Positions 1-8,268 are shown, counted from the stretch's first letter. The stretch is DNA of 9,265 bases from Gemmatimonadota bacterium (GCA_019347645.1 JAHWKZ010000052.1:1-9265); one strand, 5' to 3'. Program-made: numbers and translations. Notes: generated by a model from the sequence alone, not told the origin.

Positions 1-1
1 G

Positions 2-448
2 GATCGCCCCCTTGTCGTCCACGCGCCCTCGCAGCCGCTCGTCAAGGGCACGAAGTTTATGCAGCAGGCGCTAGACGAGCTCGCCGAGGAGGGCGTCGCG
101 TTCGACCTCAAGCTCATATCGGGCATGCAGCACGACGAGGCACGGCGCTGGTATGAGCGCGCCGACGTCATCGTCGACCAGCTCCACATCGGTTGGTACG
201 GCGTGCTGGCGGTCGAGGGGCTGGCGCTGGGCAAGCCCGTCGTCACCTACGTTCGCGAGGACCTCGCGGAGGCCTCAACGCCAGCCTTGCCCATCGCCAA
301 CGCGAACCCGGAGACGATCAAGGAGGTCCGGGAGCGCCTCGGCCTGGATCCGGAGCAGGTGCTGCCGTTCTCGTCGAAGACCGGCGAGGGACGGGAGGAG
401 CTCCTCGCCTCCCTCGACCTCCTCCTCGGCGACGGGGAAACGACATGA
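2..448 (+). CDS. Glycosyltransferase family 1 C-terminus joined in frame to an EngB (YihA/YsxC) GTPase tail; 5' partial
   Basis: The frame is open from the window edge, so the true start lies outside. The first part, to about base 325, reads as the end of a GT-B family-1 glycosyltransferase. It has VHAPSQPLVKGT, then DQLHIGWYGVLAVEGLALGKPVV, split here as DQLHIGWYGVLAV and EGLALGKPVV, the donor-sugar-binding region with its conserved Glu, then LPIANANPETIKEV. From about base 320 it changes to VRERLGLDPEQ followed by VLPFSSKTGEGREEL, which is the C-terminal part of the ribosome-assembly GTPase EngB, including its SxKTGEG (G5-like) segment. The G1-G4 GTP-binding motifs of EngB are absent. The stop overlaps the next start by four bases (ATGA), as expected for an engB-to-next-gene junction. 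I see two protein families; that they are an artefactual or deletion-born chimera is inference. Neither activity is expected to be complete. Confidence 0.7.
   Translation, partial: DRPLVVHAPSQPLVKGTKFMQQALDELAEEGVAFDLKLISGMQHDEARRWYERADVIVDQLHIGWYGVLAVEGLALGKPVVTYVREDLAEASTPALPIANANPETIKEVRERLGLDPEQVLPFSSKTGEGREELLASLDLLLGDGETT
317..337 (+). other. Junction between glycosyltransferase and EngB segments
   Basis: Family resemblance switches within the codons for KEVRE (bases 320-334, AAGGAGGTCCGGGAG). The left side fits the glycosyltransferase ending NPETIKEV. The right side fits the EngB stretch that precedes GLDPEQVLPFS. A short sequence plausible in both parents sits at the switch, as expected for a join through short homology. 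The exact breakpoint cannot be placed without the parent genes. Confidence 0.5.
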
Positions 449-1206
449 GCGGGGGGATGCGGCAGCCCCGCCGAGCCGGTGGTGGTGGCGGCGCCGCCCT
501 GGCGGCCGTCGTCGTGTCGGCCGCGGTGATCTGGCGAGACGGGCACGTCCTCCTCACGCGCCGCATGAAGGGCTCGCACCTCGCGGGGCTCTGGGAGTTC
601 CCGGGCGGCAAGGTCGAGCTCCTCGAGCCGTTGGACGACGACGACTCCCCGATCGGGCGCTTCCTCGAGAGACACGGCGAAGGCCTCCACCACGTCTCGT
701 TCGACGTCCCCGACGTCCGGGAGACGATCATGGCGGGGATCGAGCACGGGGTCGAAACCGTTGGCGAAGCGCCTCGAACGGGAGCCGAAGGGCGCGAGAT
801 CGCCTTCTTCCATCCGCTGTTCACGCACGGGGTGCTGGTGGAGGTCGCGGGGCCGACCCACGGGGCCGAGGAGCCCGGGGCGCTGGCGGGCGAGATCCGC
901 GAGCTGGGCCGGCGCCTCGGGGACGTCCTCGAAAGGGCCTGGACCGGCGAGGAGCGGCGGCGCCTCGAGGAGGGGGTCCGCTCCGGTCTCCGCTCCGTCG
1001 TCGACGACGTGGACGACGCCGTCGAGCGGGCGCGCGAGAGCGAGACCGCGACCCGGGTCCGGCATGGAGCGAAGGAGGCCGGCCATCGGACGCGGGGGCA
1101 GCTGGCGGAGTCCCTGCGGTGGCTGAGCGGACAGCTCGAGTCCCTGGCCGAGCGGTTCGGGTCGACGGAGCGGGACGAGAAGCGGGACGAGCCCGAAACA
1201 GTCTGA
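445..1206 (+). CDS. NUDIX/MutT N-terminus + methylmalonyl-CoA epimerase C-terminal half + charged helical domain, one 253-aa frame
   Basis: The ATG at 445 overlaps the previous stop (ATGA) with a weak GGGGA upstream. Residues 22-58 are the start of a MutT-type NUDIX hydrolase: VSAAVIWRDG, VLLTRRMKGSHLAGLWEF and PGGKVE. The NUDIX box (GX5EX7REUXEEXGU) should continue after GGKVE, but none of its REUXEE part is present. From KVELLEPL (56-63) the protein becomes the C-terminal half of methylmalonyl-CoA epimerase (VOC fold): DDSPIGRFLE, GEGLHHVSFDV and GVLVEV, with H82/H83 and E133 matching the two C-terminal metal ligands; the N-terminal ligands (His and Gln) are missing. Residues about 148-253 are Arg/Glu-rich and helical (EIRELGRRLGDVLERAW, ESLRWLSGQLESLAERFG), resembling a separate small uncharacterised protein type. 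No part has a full active site, so neither mutT nor mce should be credited to this organism from this frame. Confidence 0.7.
   Translation: MSGGMRQPRRAGGGGGAALAAVVVSAAVIWRDGHVLLTRRMKGSHLAGLWEFPGGKVELLEPLDDDDSPIGRFLERHGEGLHHVSFDVPDVRETIMAGIEHGVETVGEAPRTGAEGREIAFFHPLFTHGVLVEVAGPTHGAEEPGALAGEIRELGRRLGDVLERAWTGEERRRLEEGVRSGLRSVVDDVDDAVERARESETATRVRHGAKEAGHRTRGQLAESLRWLSGQLESLAERFGSTERDEKRDEPETV
604..630 (+). other. Junction between NUDIX and methylmalonyl-CoA epimerase segments
   Basis: The codons for GGKVELLEP mark the switch. A normal MutT continues GGKVEPGE, while a normal epimerase has VELLEPL before its DSPI motif. The bases for KVE (610-618, AAGGTCGAG) are compatible with both parents, so a join through about 9-15 shared bases is the simplest reading. 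The reading frame is kept. Confidence 0.6.
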
Positions 1207-1210
1207 TTTC

Positions 1211-1241
1211 GCCGGGCCGTGGCCGGCGGAGCGCTCCCCGG
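1211..1241. terminator. GC-rich inverted repeats between convergent genes
   Basis: The 35-base gap between the converging mosaic gene and the Ig-like lipoprotein gene holds two inverted repeats. One is at 1211-1227 (GCCGG, a bulged G, then C-CGTG-G and CCGGC). The other is a perfect 10-base palindrome, GGAGCGCTCC, at 1228-1237, flanked by CCGG on both sides. There is no T-tract, so a role as a bidirectional terminator is inferred from position and folding only. Confidence 0.3.
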
Positions 1242-1849
1242 CTATTCGACGAGCGCCTGCGTCGGCGTGGGCTCCGGCTCGACCACCCGCACGTCCACGG
1301 TATCCGCCAGCCCCTCCAGCCGGGCCACGATCGGGGCGCTCCCGAGGGCGATTCCCCGCACGCTCCCGTTCTTGGCCACCAGCGCGACGTCGAGGTCGAG
1401 CGACGCCCACCGGACCGGCCGGTCGATCGGTTCGCCGGTGGCGGACCGGGTCCGGGCCGCCAGCCGTACGGTGTCGCCGAGCGTCACCGTGGTGTTGCCC
1501 ACGATCTCGAGCGACGCCGCCCGCGGCTCGACCTCCATCGTGACCGACGCTTCTCGTCCGCGACTGGACGCGACGATGGTCGCCCTACCGGGAGCGATGC
1601 CCGTCACGACTCCTTCGGCGTCGACCGCGGCGATTTCGGGATGGAGGCTCCGCCACCCGACCCGCGCCCCCTCCAGCCGCTCACCGTCGAACCCCACCGG
1701 CGTGGCCTCCAGTCGGGCGGTCTCGCCGACCAGCAGCGTGGTCCGCTCGGCCGTGATCACGATTTCGGCCACCGCCGGGGGATCCACCGGGAACTCGTCG
1801 CAGCCGGCGGCGCCGCCTGCCACCAGAGCCGCCAGGGCGAGCGCCCGCC

Positions 1850-1853
<4 letters not shown>
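1242..1853 (-). CDS. Lipoprotein with two Big_2-type Ig-like domains, translationally coupled to clpB
   Basis: The start is a GTG at 1853-1851 that overlaps the clpB stop (GTGA), giving 203 residues. Residues 1-17 form a lipoprotein signal (VRRALALAALVAGGAAG) with lipidated Cys18 in the box AAGC; A at -3 is acceptable but not ideal. Two bacterial Ig-like repeats follow, about 27-108 and 112-190. Each has the Big_2 pattern: a TLLVGETARLEA or TVTLGDTVRLAA strand, then W-S-L in the middle (WRSLHPEIAAVD, WASLDLDVALVA), then GVVTGIAPGRATI or GSVRGIALGSAPI. The tail VVEPEPTPTQALVE looks unstructured. Such domains usually mediate surface or extracellular interactions; no enzymatic residues are visible. 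The +2 residue is Asp, which in enterobacteria favours inner-membrane retention, though the rule is not universal. Its pairing with a cytosolic chaperone gene is unexplained. Confidence 0.8.
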
Positions 1854-4462
<2,609 letters not shown>

Positions 4463-4466
4463 CGGT

Positions 4467-4472
4467 CCCTCC
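4467..4472 (-). promoter_or_regulatory. Ribosome binding site of clpB
   Basis: On the minus strand GGAGGG precedes the ATG at 4462 with four bases (ACCG) between. This strong Shine-Dalgarno sequence fixes the clpB start over any in-frame codon further upstream. Confidence 0.75.
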
Positions 4473-4489
4473 GATTCGAGATCCCGAAT

Positions 4490-4518
4490 ACGGTACCGGT
4501 CCGCTTCGCGAGGGGCAA
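4490..4518 (-). promoter_or_regulatory. Candidate sigma-70-type promoter for clpB
   Basis: On the minus strand TTGCCC (4518-4513) and TACCGT (4495-4490) are separated by exactly 17 bases. Predicted transcription would begin near 4483, leaving a leader of about 20 bases that carries the GGAGGG ribosome binding site. The boxes match the consensus only partly (4/6 and 3/6). Support comes from spacing, position, and the same layout on the opposite strand. Confidence 0.35.
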
Positions 4519-4605
4519 TCGCCGGCCCCGCGAAGAGCCGGGACGACCGCCTCGCGCCCGCCCGGGACGGCGACGAGATCCGGTTCGAGGTCGAAGCGCC
4601 GCGCG

Positions 4606-4634
4606 TTGCCGACACGTCGAGCGGTCCATAGACT
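4606..4634 (+). promoter_or_regulatory. Candidate promoter giving a leaderless mRNA for the NAD synthetase operon
   Basis: TTGCCG (4606-4611) and TAGACT (4629-4634) are 17 bases apart. The -10 box ends seven bases before the ATG at 4642, so transcription would start at or next to that A. This agrees with the absence of any purine-rich ribosome binding site there. TAnnnT boxes directly upstream of start codons are typical of leaderless genes in several GC-rich bacteria. Confidence 0.4.
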
Positions 4635-4641
4635 GCCCGCG

Positions 4642-5493
4642 ATGCGCCGCCCCGTCCGTCTTCGCGTCGTCCAGAGCGCTCCCCTGCTGGGGGACGTCGA
4701 CGCCAACCTGGCCGCTCACGCCGAGACGATCGCCGAGGCGGCCGACGACGGACGCCAGCTCGTCGTCTTCCCCGAGCTCTCGCTCACCGGCTACGCCCTC
4801 GGCGACCTGGTCGACGCGGTGGCGCTCGACCCTTCCCACCCTCGCTGGCCGGACCTGCTGGCCCTCTCCGCGAAGATCGACGTCGTCGTCGGCTTCGTCG
4901 AGCGCGGCGGGGACGGCTGGCTCCACAACGCCGCGGCATACCTCTCCGGGGGTCGCCTCCTCCATCTCCACCGCAAGACGTACCTGCCGACGTACGGCAT
5001 GTTCGACGAAGGTCGCTTCTTCGTCCCCGGCGACACCCTCGAGACGTTCGAAGCGCCGTGGGGACGCGGTGCGCTCGTCATATGCGAGGAGGCGTGGCAC
5101 CCGTCGGTCGTCCATGCAGCAGTCGGGGCCGGGGCCCACCTCCTGATCGTCACCGCGAACGCGCCGGGGCGCCGCCCGATCGACGGCGGTTGGGAGAGCC
5201 AACGGGCGTGGCGCGCCATCCTCTCCGCCTACGCCCGCCTCTACGCGGTCGGCGTGGTCTTCGCGAGCCGGGTCGGTTGGGAGGAAGGGCTGCTCTTCGG
5301 CGGGGCGAGCGCGGTCTGGGGCTTCGCCGGCCGGACGATCGCCCAGGCGCGGGAGATCGAGCCGGAGACGCTGGATGCGGTGCTCGAGCCGGACGACTTC
5401 CGGCGCGCCCGGATCGCCAACCCGGCGCACGGGGTCGAGCGAGACGATCTGCTGATCGAGGCGCTCGAGCGGGCCGGCGGGAGGTCCCCGTGA
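4642..5493 (+). CDS. Nitrilase-superfamily glutaminase, likely ammonia-supplying partner of NadE
   Basis: This 283-residue carbon-nitrogen hydrolase has the Glu-Lys-Cys triad of the family: E45 in FPELSLTGY, K112 in HRKTYLPTYG and C148 in VICEEAWHP. The sequence ALGDLVD after the Glu motif, HRKTYLPTYGMFDEGRFF around the Lys, and the C-terminal half all resemble the amidase domain that is normally the N-terminal part of glutamine-dependent NAD synthetase. Here it is a separate gene whose TGA overlaps the GTG of nadE, so the likely job is hydrolysing glutamine and passing ammonia to NadE. The alternative, a free omega-amidase or other nitrilase, is made less likely by this pairing. The ATG at 4642 was preferred over the in-frame TTG at 4606, which lies in the proposed -35 box. 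No ribosome binding site is visible, consistent with leaderless translation. The protein is probably cytosolic; no signal peptide is seen. Confidence 0.87.
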   Translation: MRRPVRLRVVQSAPLLGDVDANLAAHAETIAEAADDGRQLVVFPELSLTGYALGDLVDAVALDPSHPRWPDLLALSAKIDVVVGFVERGGDGWLHNAAAYLSGGRLLHLHRKTYLPTYGMFDEGRFFVPGDTLETFEAPWGRGALVICEEAWHPSVVHAAVGAGAHLLIVTANAPGRRPIDGGWESQRAWRAILSAYARLYAVGVVFASRVGWEEGLLFGGASAVWGFAGRTIAQAREIEPETLDAVLEPDDFRRARIANPAHGVERDDLLIEALERAGGRSP

Positions 5494-6320
5494 CGGAGCG
5501 GGCGCCGCCCGAGCTCGACGCCGCCCTGGTCGCCGCGGCCCTCGGCGTGGCACTCCGCGGCGCGCTCGCCGACGCGGGCTTGGAGCGGTGGGTGATCGGT
5601 GTCTCGGGCGGGCTCGACAGCGCCCTGGCCGCCGCGCTGGCCGTCGAAGCCTGCGGCCCCGAGTCCGTCCGGGCCTTCTTCATGCCGGGGCGGGTAACGA
5701 CCCCGGAGAGCGCCGCCGCGGCGGAGGAAGTCGCCGACCGGCTGGGGATCGGACTGGAGACGGTGTCGATCGAGCCGCTCCTCCAGGCCGCCCCGCTCCC
5801 CGCCGGCGCCGAGAGACGCCGCGGCAACTTCGCCACCCGATCGCGGACCGCGGTCCTCTACGATCGCGCCGCCGAGGCGGACGCCCTGGTGCTCGGCACC
5901 AGCAACAAGAGCGAGCTGGCGCTGGGGTACACCACGCGCTGGGGCGACATGGCCGCCGACCTGTGGGTCCTGGGGGATCTCTACAAGACCCAGGTCCTGG
6001 ACGTGGCCCGCGCGATGGAGCTGCCCGCCACGGTCGTCGAGCGCGAGCCCTCCGCCGAGCTGTGGGCGGGCCAGACGGACGAGGGCGAGATGGGGTTTTC
6101 TTACGGAGCCGCGGACGCGATCCTGTATTATTATCTGGACGAACGGCGCCGGCCCGACCAGATCGTCGCCCTGGGCCACTCTCGGGAGACGGTCGAGGCG
6201 GTGCTGGCGCGGGTGCGCTCCCAGGCCTTCAAGCGCCGGATGCCGCCGGTGCCCAAGCTCTCGGAGCGCACCATCGGGCACGATTTCCTGCATCCCCGCG
6301 TGTGGCGGGGCCCCGCGTAG
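5490..6320 (+). CDS. nadE: NAD(+) synthetase, synthetase subunit
   Basis: This 276-residue protein makes NAD from deamido-NAD, ATP and ammonia, the last step of NAD synthesis and salvage. Visible motifs are the PP-loop SGGLDS (39-44), TRSRTAVLY (117-124), GTSNKSE (136-142) with LALGYTTRWGD, the LGDLYKTQV helix (161-169), GQTDEGEMGFSY (194-205) and KRRMPP (248-253); the C-terminus ends in the usual SERTIGHDFLHPRVW stretch. Length fits a stand-alone NadE rather than the roughly 550-680-residue fused enzyme. The start is the GTG in a GTGA overlap with the glutaminase gene, preceded by GGGAGG five bases upstream, so translation is probably coupled and subunits made in equal amounts. Three successive TAT codons (Y213-Y215, 6126-6134) contrast with the TAC preference around them; this may be only local drift. 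Confidence 0.94.
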   Translation: MTERAPPELDAALVAAALGVALRGALADAGLERWVIGVSGGLDSALAAALAVEACGPESVRAFFMPGRVTTPESAAAAEEVADRLGIGLETVSIEPLLQAAPLPAGAERRRGNFATRSRTAVLYDRAAEADALVLGTSNKSELALGYTTRWGDMAADLWVLGDLYKTQVLDVARAMELPATVVEREPSAELWAGQTDEGEMGFSYGAADAILYYYLDERRRPDQIVALGHSRETVEAVLARVRSQAFKRRMPPVPKLSERTIGHDFLHPRVWRGPA

Positions 6321-6338
6321 CCGTCCGCTCGTGCGGGG
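6294..6338 (+). repeat. Alternating CCCCGC/GCGGGG repeats forming mutually exclusive hairpins
   Basis: CCCCGC occurs at 6294-6299 and 6311-6316, and its complement GCGGGG at 6305-6310 and 6333-6338. Copy 1 can pair with copy 2 (loop GTGTG) and copy 3 with copy 4 (16-base loop), or copies 2 and 3 can form a palindrome. The array spans the last nadE codons and the gap before the next gene. No T-tract follows, so it is more like an mRNA processing or attenuation structure than a classic terminator. Confidence 0.4.
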
Positions 6339-6362
6339 ATGGACTTCAGCCGGAAGGGCTCC

Positions 6363-6752
6363 ATGGATCTCGGTCTCTGGAACTCGATCGCGCTCTGGAT
6401 CATCGCCTCGTTCTTCCTGATCCTCACCCTCGTGCTGCTGTTCGTGGGGATCCCCGTCGCGCTCGACGTCAGGAAGACGGTCAGGAAGCTGCGCGGGACG
6501 ATGGACGAGGTCCGCGTGAAGATCGACCCGATCCTCTTCAGCGCCCAGAAGATCGCCGACGACGTGCAGGAGATGACGGCGACGGCCAAGCGCGAGGCGG
6601 AGCGGGTCGGCGAGTCGGTCGATCGAGTCAGCCAGCGGATCGACGAGTTCTCCGCGCTCGTGGAAGTCGTCCAGGAGGAGATCCAGAAGCCGCTGCTGAA
6701 ATCGGTGGCGACGATCTCGGGCGCGAAGCGAGCCCTGTCCCGCTGGCTGTAG
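6363..6752 (+). CDS. DUF948-like single-pass membrane protein with a helical tail
   Basis: The protein is 129 residues from ATG 6363, which has GGAAGG five bases upstream. An in-frame ATG at 6339 would add eight residues (MDFSRKGS) but has a poorer upstream sequence and lies against a possible hairpin. Residues about 5-33 form one membrane helix (LWNSIALWIIASFFLILTL, then VLLFVGIPVALD). After it comes a long amphipathic, coiled-coil-like stretch (VRKTVRKLRGTMDEVRVKI, then KIADDVQEMTATAKREAERV). This matches the DUF948 type, short membrane-anchored proteins commonly next to YtxH genes and linked to general stress. Function is unknown. Topology is probably N-terminus out and helical tail in the cytoplasm, from the positive charges after the helix. 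Confidence 0.75.
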   Translation: MDLGLWNSIALWIIASFFLILTLVLLFVGIPVALDVRKTVRKLRGTMDEVRVKIDPILFSAQKIADDVQEMTATAKREAERVGESVDRVSQRIDEFSALVEVVQEEIQKPLLKSVATISGAKRALSRWL

Positions 6753-6778
6753 GTCGTTCATCGAGAGGGAGGAATGGC

Positions 6779-7126
6779 ATGGCAGATCGTGAGACCGGAG
6801 TGGTCGACTTCGCCGCCGCGTTGGCGCTCGGCGCCCTGTTCGGCGCCGGGTTGGCGCTGTTCCTCGCCCCGCAGTCGGGCGAGAAGACGCGCAAGGAGCT
6901 GAGCAAGAAGTCGAAGAAGTTGAGAAAGGAGGCCGAGGGGCGTCTCGACGGCGCCCGCGAGGCCGGCGTGGAGTGGCTCGAGGAGGCCGAGCACGCGGTC
7001 GACCGGTGGACGAAGGAGATCGGCGACGCGGTCGACGACGGCGTGAAGACGATTCGGGAGACGGTCCAGGACGAGATCGAATCGCTCGAGAAGAAGCTCG
7101 GCAAGAAGAAGGGACTGTTCCGCTAA
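6779..7126 (+). CDS. YtxH family protein
   Basis: The 115-residue product starts at ATG 6779 with GGGAGG six bases upstream; a nearby ATG at 6774 is in another frame. Residues 10-31 form a glycine/alanine membrane helix leading straight into the family signature: GALFGAGLALFLAPQSGEKT (18-37), followed by RKEL. The rest is a Lys/Glu-rich helical tail (KKSKKLRKEAEGRLDGAREA, DDGVKTIRETVQDEIESLEK) ending in a basic cluster KKLGKKKGLFR. YtxH proteins are general-stress membrane proteins of unknown biochemistry. The gene follows the DUF948-like gene by 26 bases, a recurrent pair that probably forms one membrane-associated unit. Its TAA overlaps by one base the proposed ATC start of the next gene. 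Confidence 0.85.
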   Translation: MADRETGVVDFAAALALGALFGAGLALFLAPQSGEKTRKELSKKSKKLRKEAEGRLDGAREAGVEWLEEAEHAVDRWTKEIGDAVDDGVKTIRETVQDEIESLEKKLGKKKGLFR

Positions 7127-8235
7127 TCGGCCTTCGGACAGTCGCGAAGCTCCTGGCCGCCCCGATCCTGGCGGCGGCCGGGCTCCTCCTCTTTCCCGAC
7201 CCCGCCTGGGCGTGGGGACCGACGACCCACGTCTGGCTCTCGAGCGGTGTCCTCAGCGATCTGGGGGCGCTGCCCGCGCTCGTCCGCCAGCTGCTCCAGG
7301 CCCACCCGTACGCTTACCTGTACGGATCGATCTCGGCCGACATCACCCTGGCCAAGCGCTACGTCCACTACAGCCGTCACTGCCACAACTGGAACGTGGC
7401 GTACGAGATCCTCGATCGCGCCGAGACGCCCTCGCTCCAGTCGTTCGCGCTCGGCTATCTCTCCCACCTCGCCGCCGACACGATCGCCCACAACGTGTTC
7501 GTCCCGCGGATGCTGGCGTCCACGCCCCTCACCTCGAACCTCGGCCACACGTACTGGGAGTACCGCTACGACGCCGCCCTGGACGACCGCTACCTCCGGC
7601 TCGCCCGCGAGGTCGTGACGATGGACCACGAGGAGCCCGACGCGCTGCTCGAGAGCGTGCTCACCCAGGCGTTCTTCTCGTTCCAGACGAACAAGAAGCT
7701 GTTCGAGCGGCTGATCCACCTCTCCAACGCCGAGCGGTGGCACAACCTGTGGATCAAGATGGCGGACAAGTCGCGGTGGGAGCTGGCCGACGAGGAGGTG
7801 GAGCGCTACGGGACTCTCACGCGGGGGTACGTGGAGGATCTGCTCCAGCGGGGGGCCGGGAGCCTCTCTCAGCGCCTCGATCCCACCGGCCACGAGCGGC
7901 TCGCGGTGGCGAAGAAGATCCGCCGCCAGGTGTTCCGCGCCGCCCGCCGCGAAGCCGGCCGCGACATCACCACGGGTCCGATCAGCTCGATGCGGCTCGA
8001 GGACGCGAGCCGGCTCCTGGCGACCACCCCGGTGTCGCACGAGGAGATGGAGATGCTGGCGGAGGTGTGGTTCCCCGAGCCGGCGTGGCCGCCGGGATAC
8101 GACCCCTCCCGTGGAGAAAACGGCCGTCCCGCCGAGAGGCCGGCGTGGTTCGACGAGCGCGACGAGCGCGCGTTCTGGGAGGCGTATTCGGCGGGCCGGG
8201 CGCTACCGGCGGGGGGCGCGTCGACGATCCCATGA
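7126..8235 (+). CDS. Secreted zinc-dependent phospholipase C-like protein (PF00882 type), non-canonical start
   Basis: From 7126 the product has 369 residues. Residues 1-29 are a clear signal peptide with Arg4/Lys8, a hydrophobic core and AWA before the cut, leaving Trp30 as the mature N-terminus. This matters because in bacterial zinc phospholipase C the first mature Trp binds zinc. Other likely ligands fit the family order: H35, D72 (ISADI), a His in HYSRHCH (81-87), H114/D118/H122 (HLAADTIAH) and H141/E145 (HTYWE). The C-terminal 200 residues are helical and not recognised. The protein is probably exported and acts on phospholipid or another phosphodiester; substrate is unknown, and related eukaryote-type GPI-specific enzymes share the fold. 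No ATG, GTG or TTG lies between 7009 and the signal core. ATC at 7126 in TAATC is the best guess. Further upstream, ATG 6973 and GTG 7006 would add a basic extension inside ytxH. Confidence 0.8.
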   Translation: MGLRTVAKLLAAPILAAAGLLLFPDPAWAWGPTTHVWLSSGVLSDLGALPALVRQLLQAHPYAYLYGSISADITLAKRYVHYSRHCHNWNVAYEILDRAETPSLQSFALGYLSHLAADTIAHNVFVPRMLASTPLTSNLGHTYWEYRYDAALDDRYLRLAREVVTMDHEEPDALLESVLTQAFFSFQTNKKLFERLIHLSNAERWHNLWIKMADKSRWELADEEVERYGTLTRGYVEDLLQRGAGSLSQRLDPTGHERLAVAKKIRRQVFRAARREAGRDITTGPISSMRLEDASRLLATTPVSHEEMEMLAEVWFPEPAWPPGYDPSRGENGRPAERPAWFDERDERAFWEAYSAGRALPAGGASTIP

Positions 8236-8243
8236 ATGACTCA

Positions 8244-8268
8244 CGCCCTCGTGGATCGGAAGGGGGCG
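8244..8268. terminator. Weak hairpin between convergent genes
   Basis: CGCCCTC at 8244-8250 can pair with GGGGGCG at 8262-8268 with one wobble and an 11-base loop, directly next to the methyltransferase stop and just after the phospholipase stop. No T-tract is present on either side. Terminator function is a positional inference. Confidence 0.25.

Noticed and set aside
193..444. Earlier ATG for the NUDIX-epimerase frame
   Set aside because: This stretch is an out-of-frame reading of the glycosyltransferase/EngB segment. The ATG at 445 makes the expected ATGA overlap and directly precedes NUDIX similarity.
4463..4641. CIRCE element or heat-shock sigma-32 promoter upstream of clpB
   Set aside because: I looked for TTAGCACTC/GAGTGCTAA and for CTTGAA with a CCCCAT-type box at 13-15 bases. 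Only CTCGAA with CCCGGG 17 bases apart appears, which does not fit.
6973..7125. ATG 6973 (or GTG 7006) as start of the phospholipase-like protein
   Set aside because: It would add about 40-51 very basic residues read out of frame within ytxH and bury the signal peptide. The signal sequence fits a start at the ytxH stop.
8150..8172. Tandem GACGAGCGC repeat near the phospholipase C-terminus
   Set aside because: Two copies of nine bases encoding DERDER; short and within a charged coding stretch, with no sign of an expanded or functional repeat.
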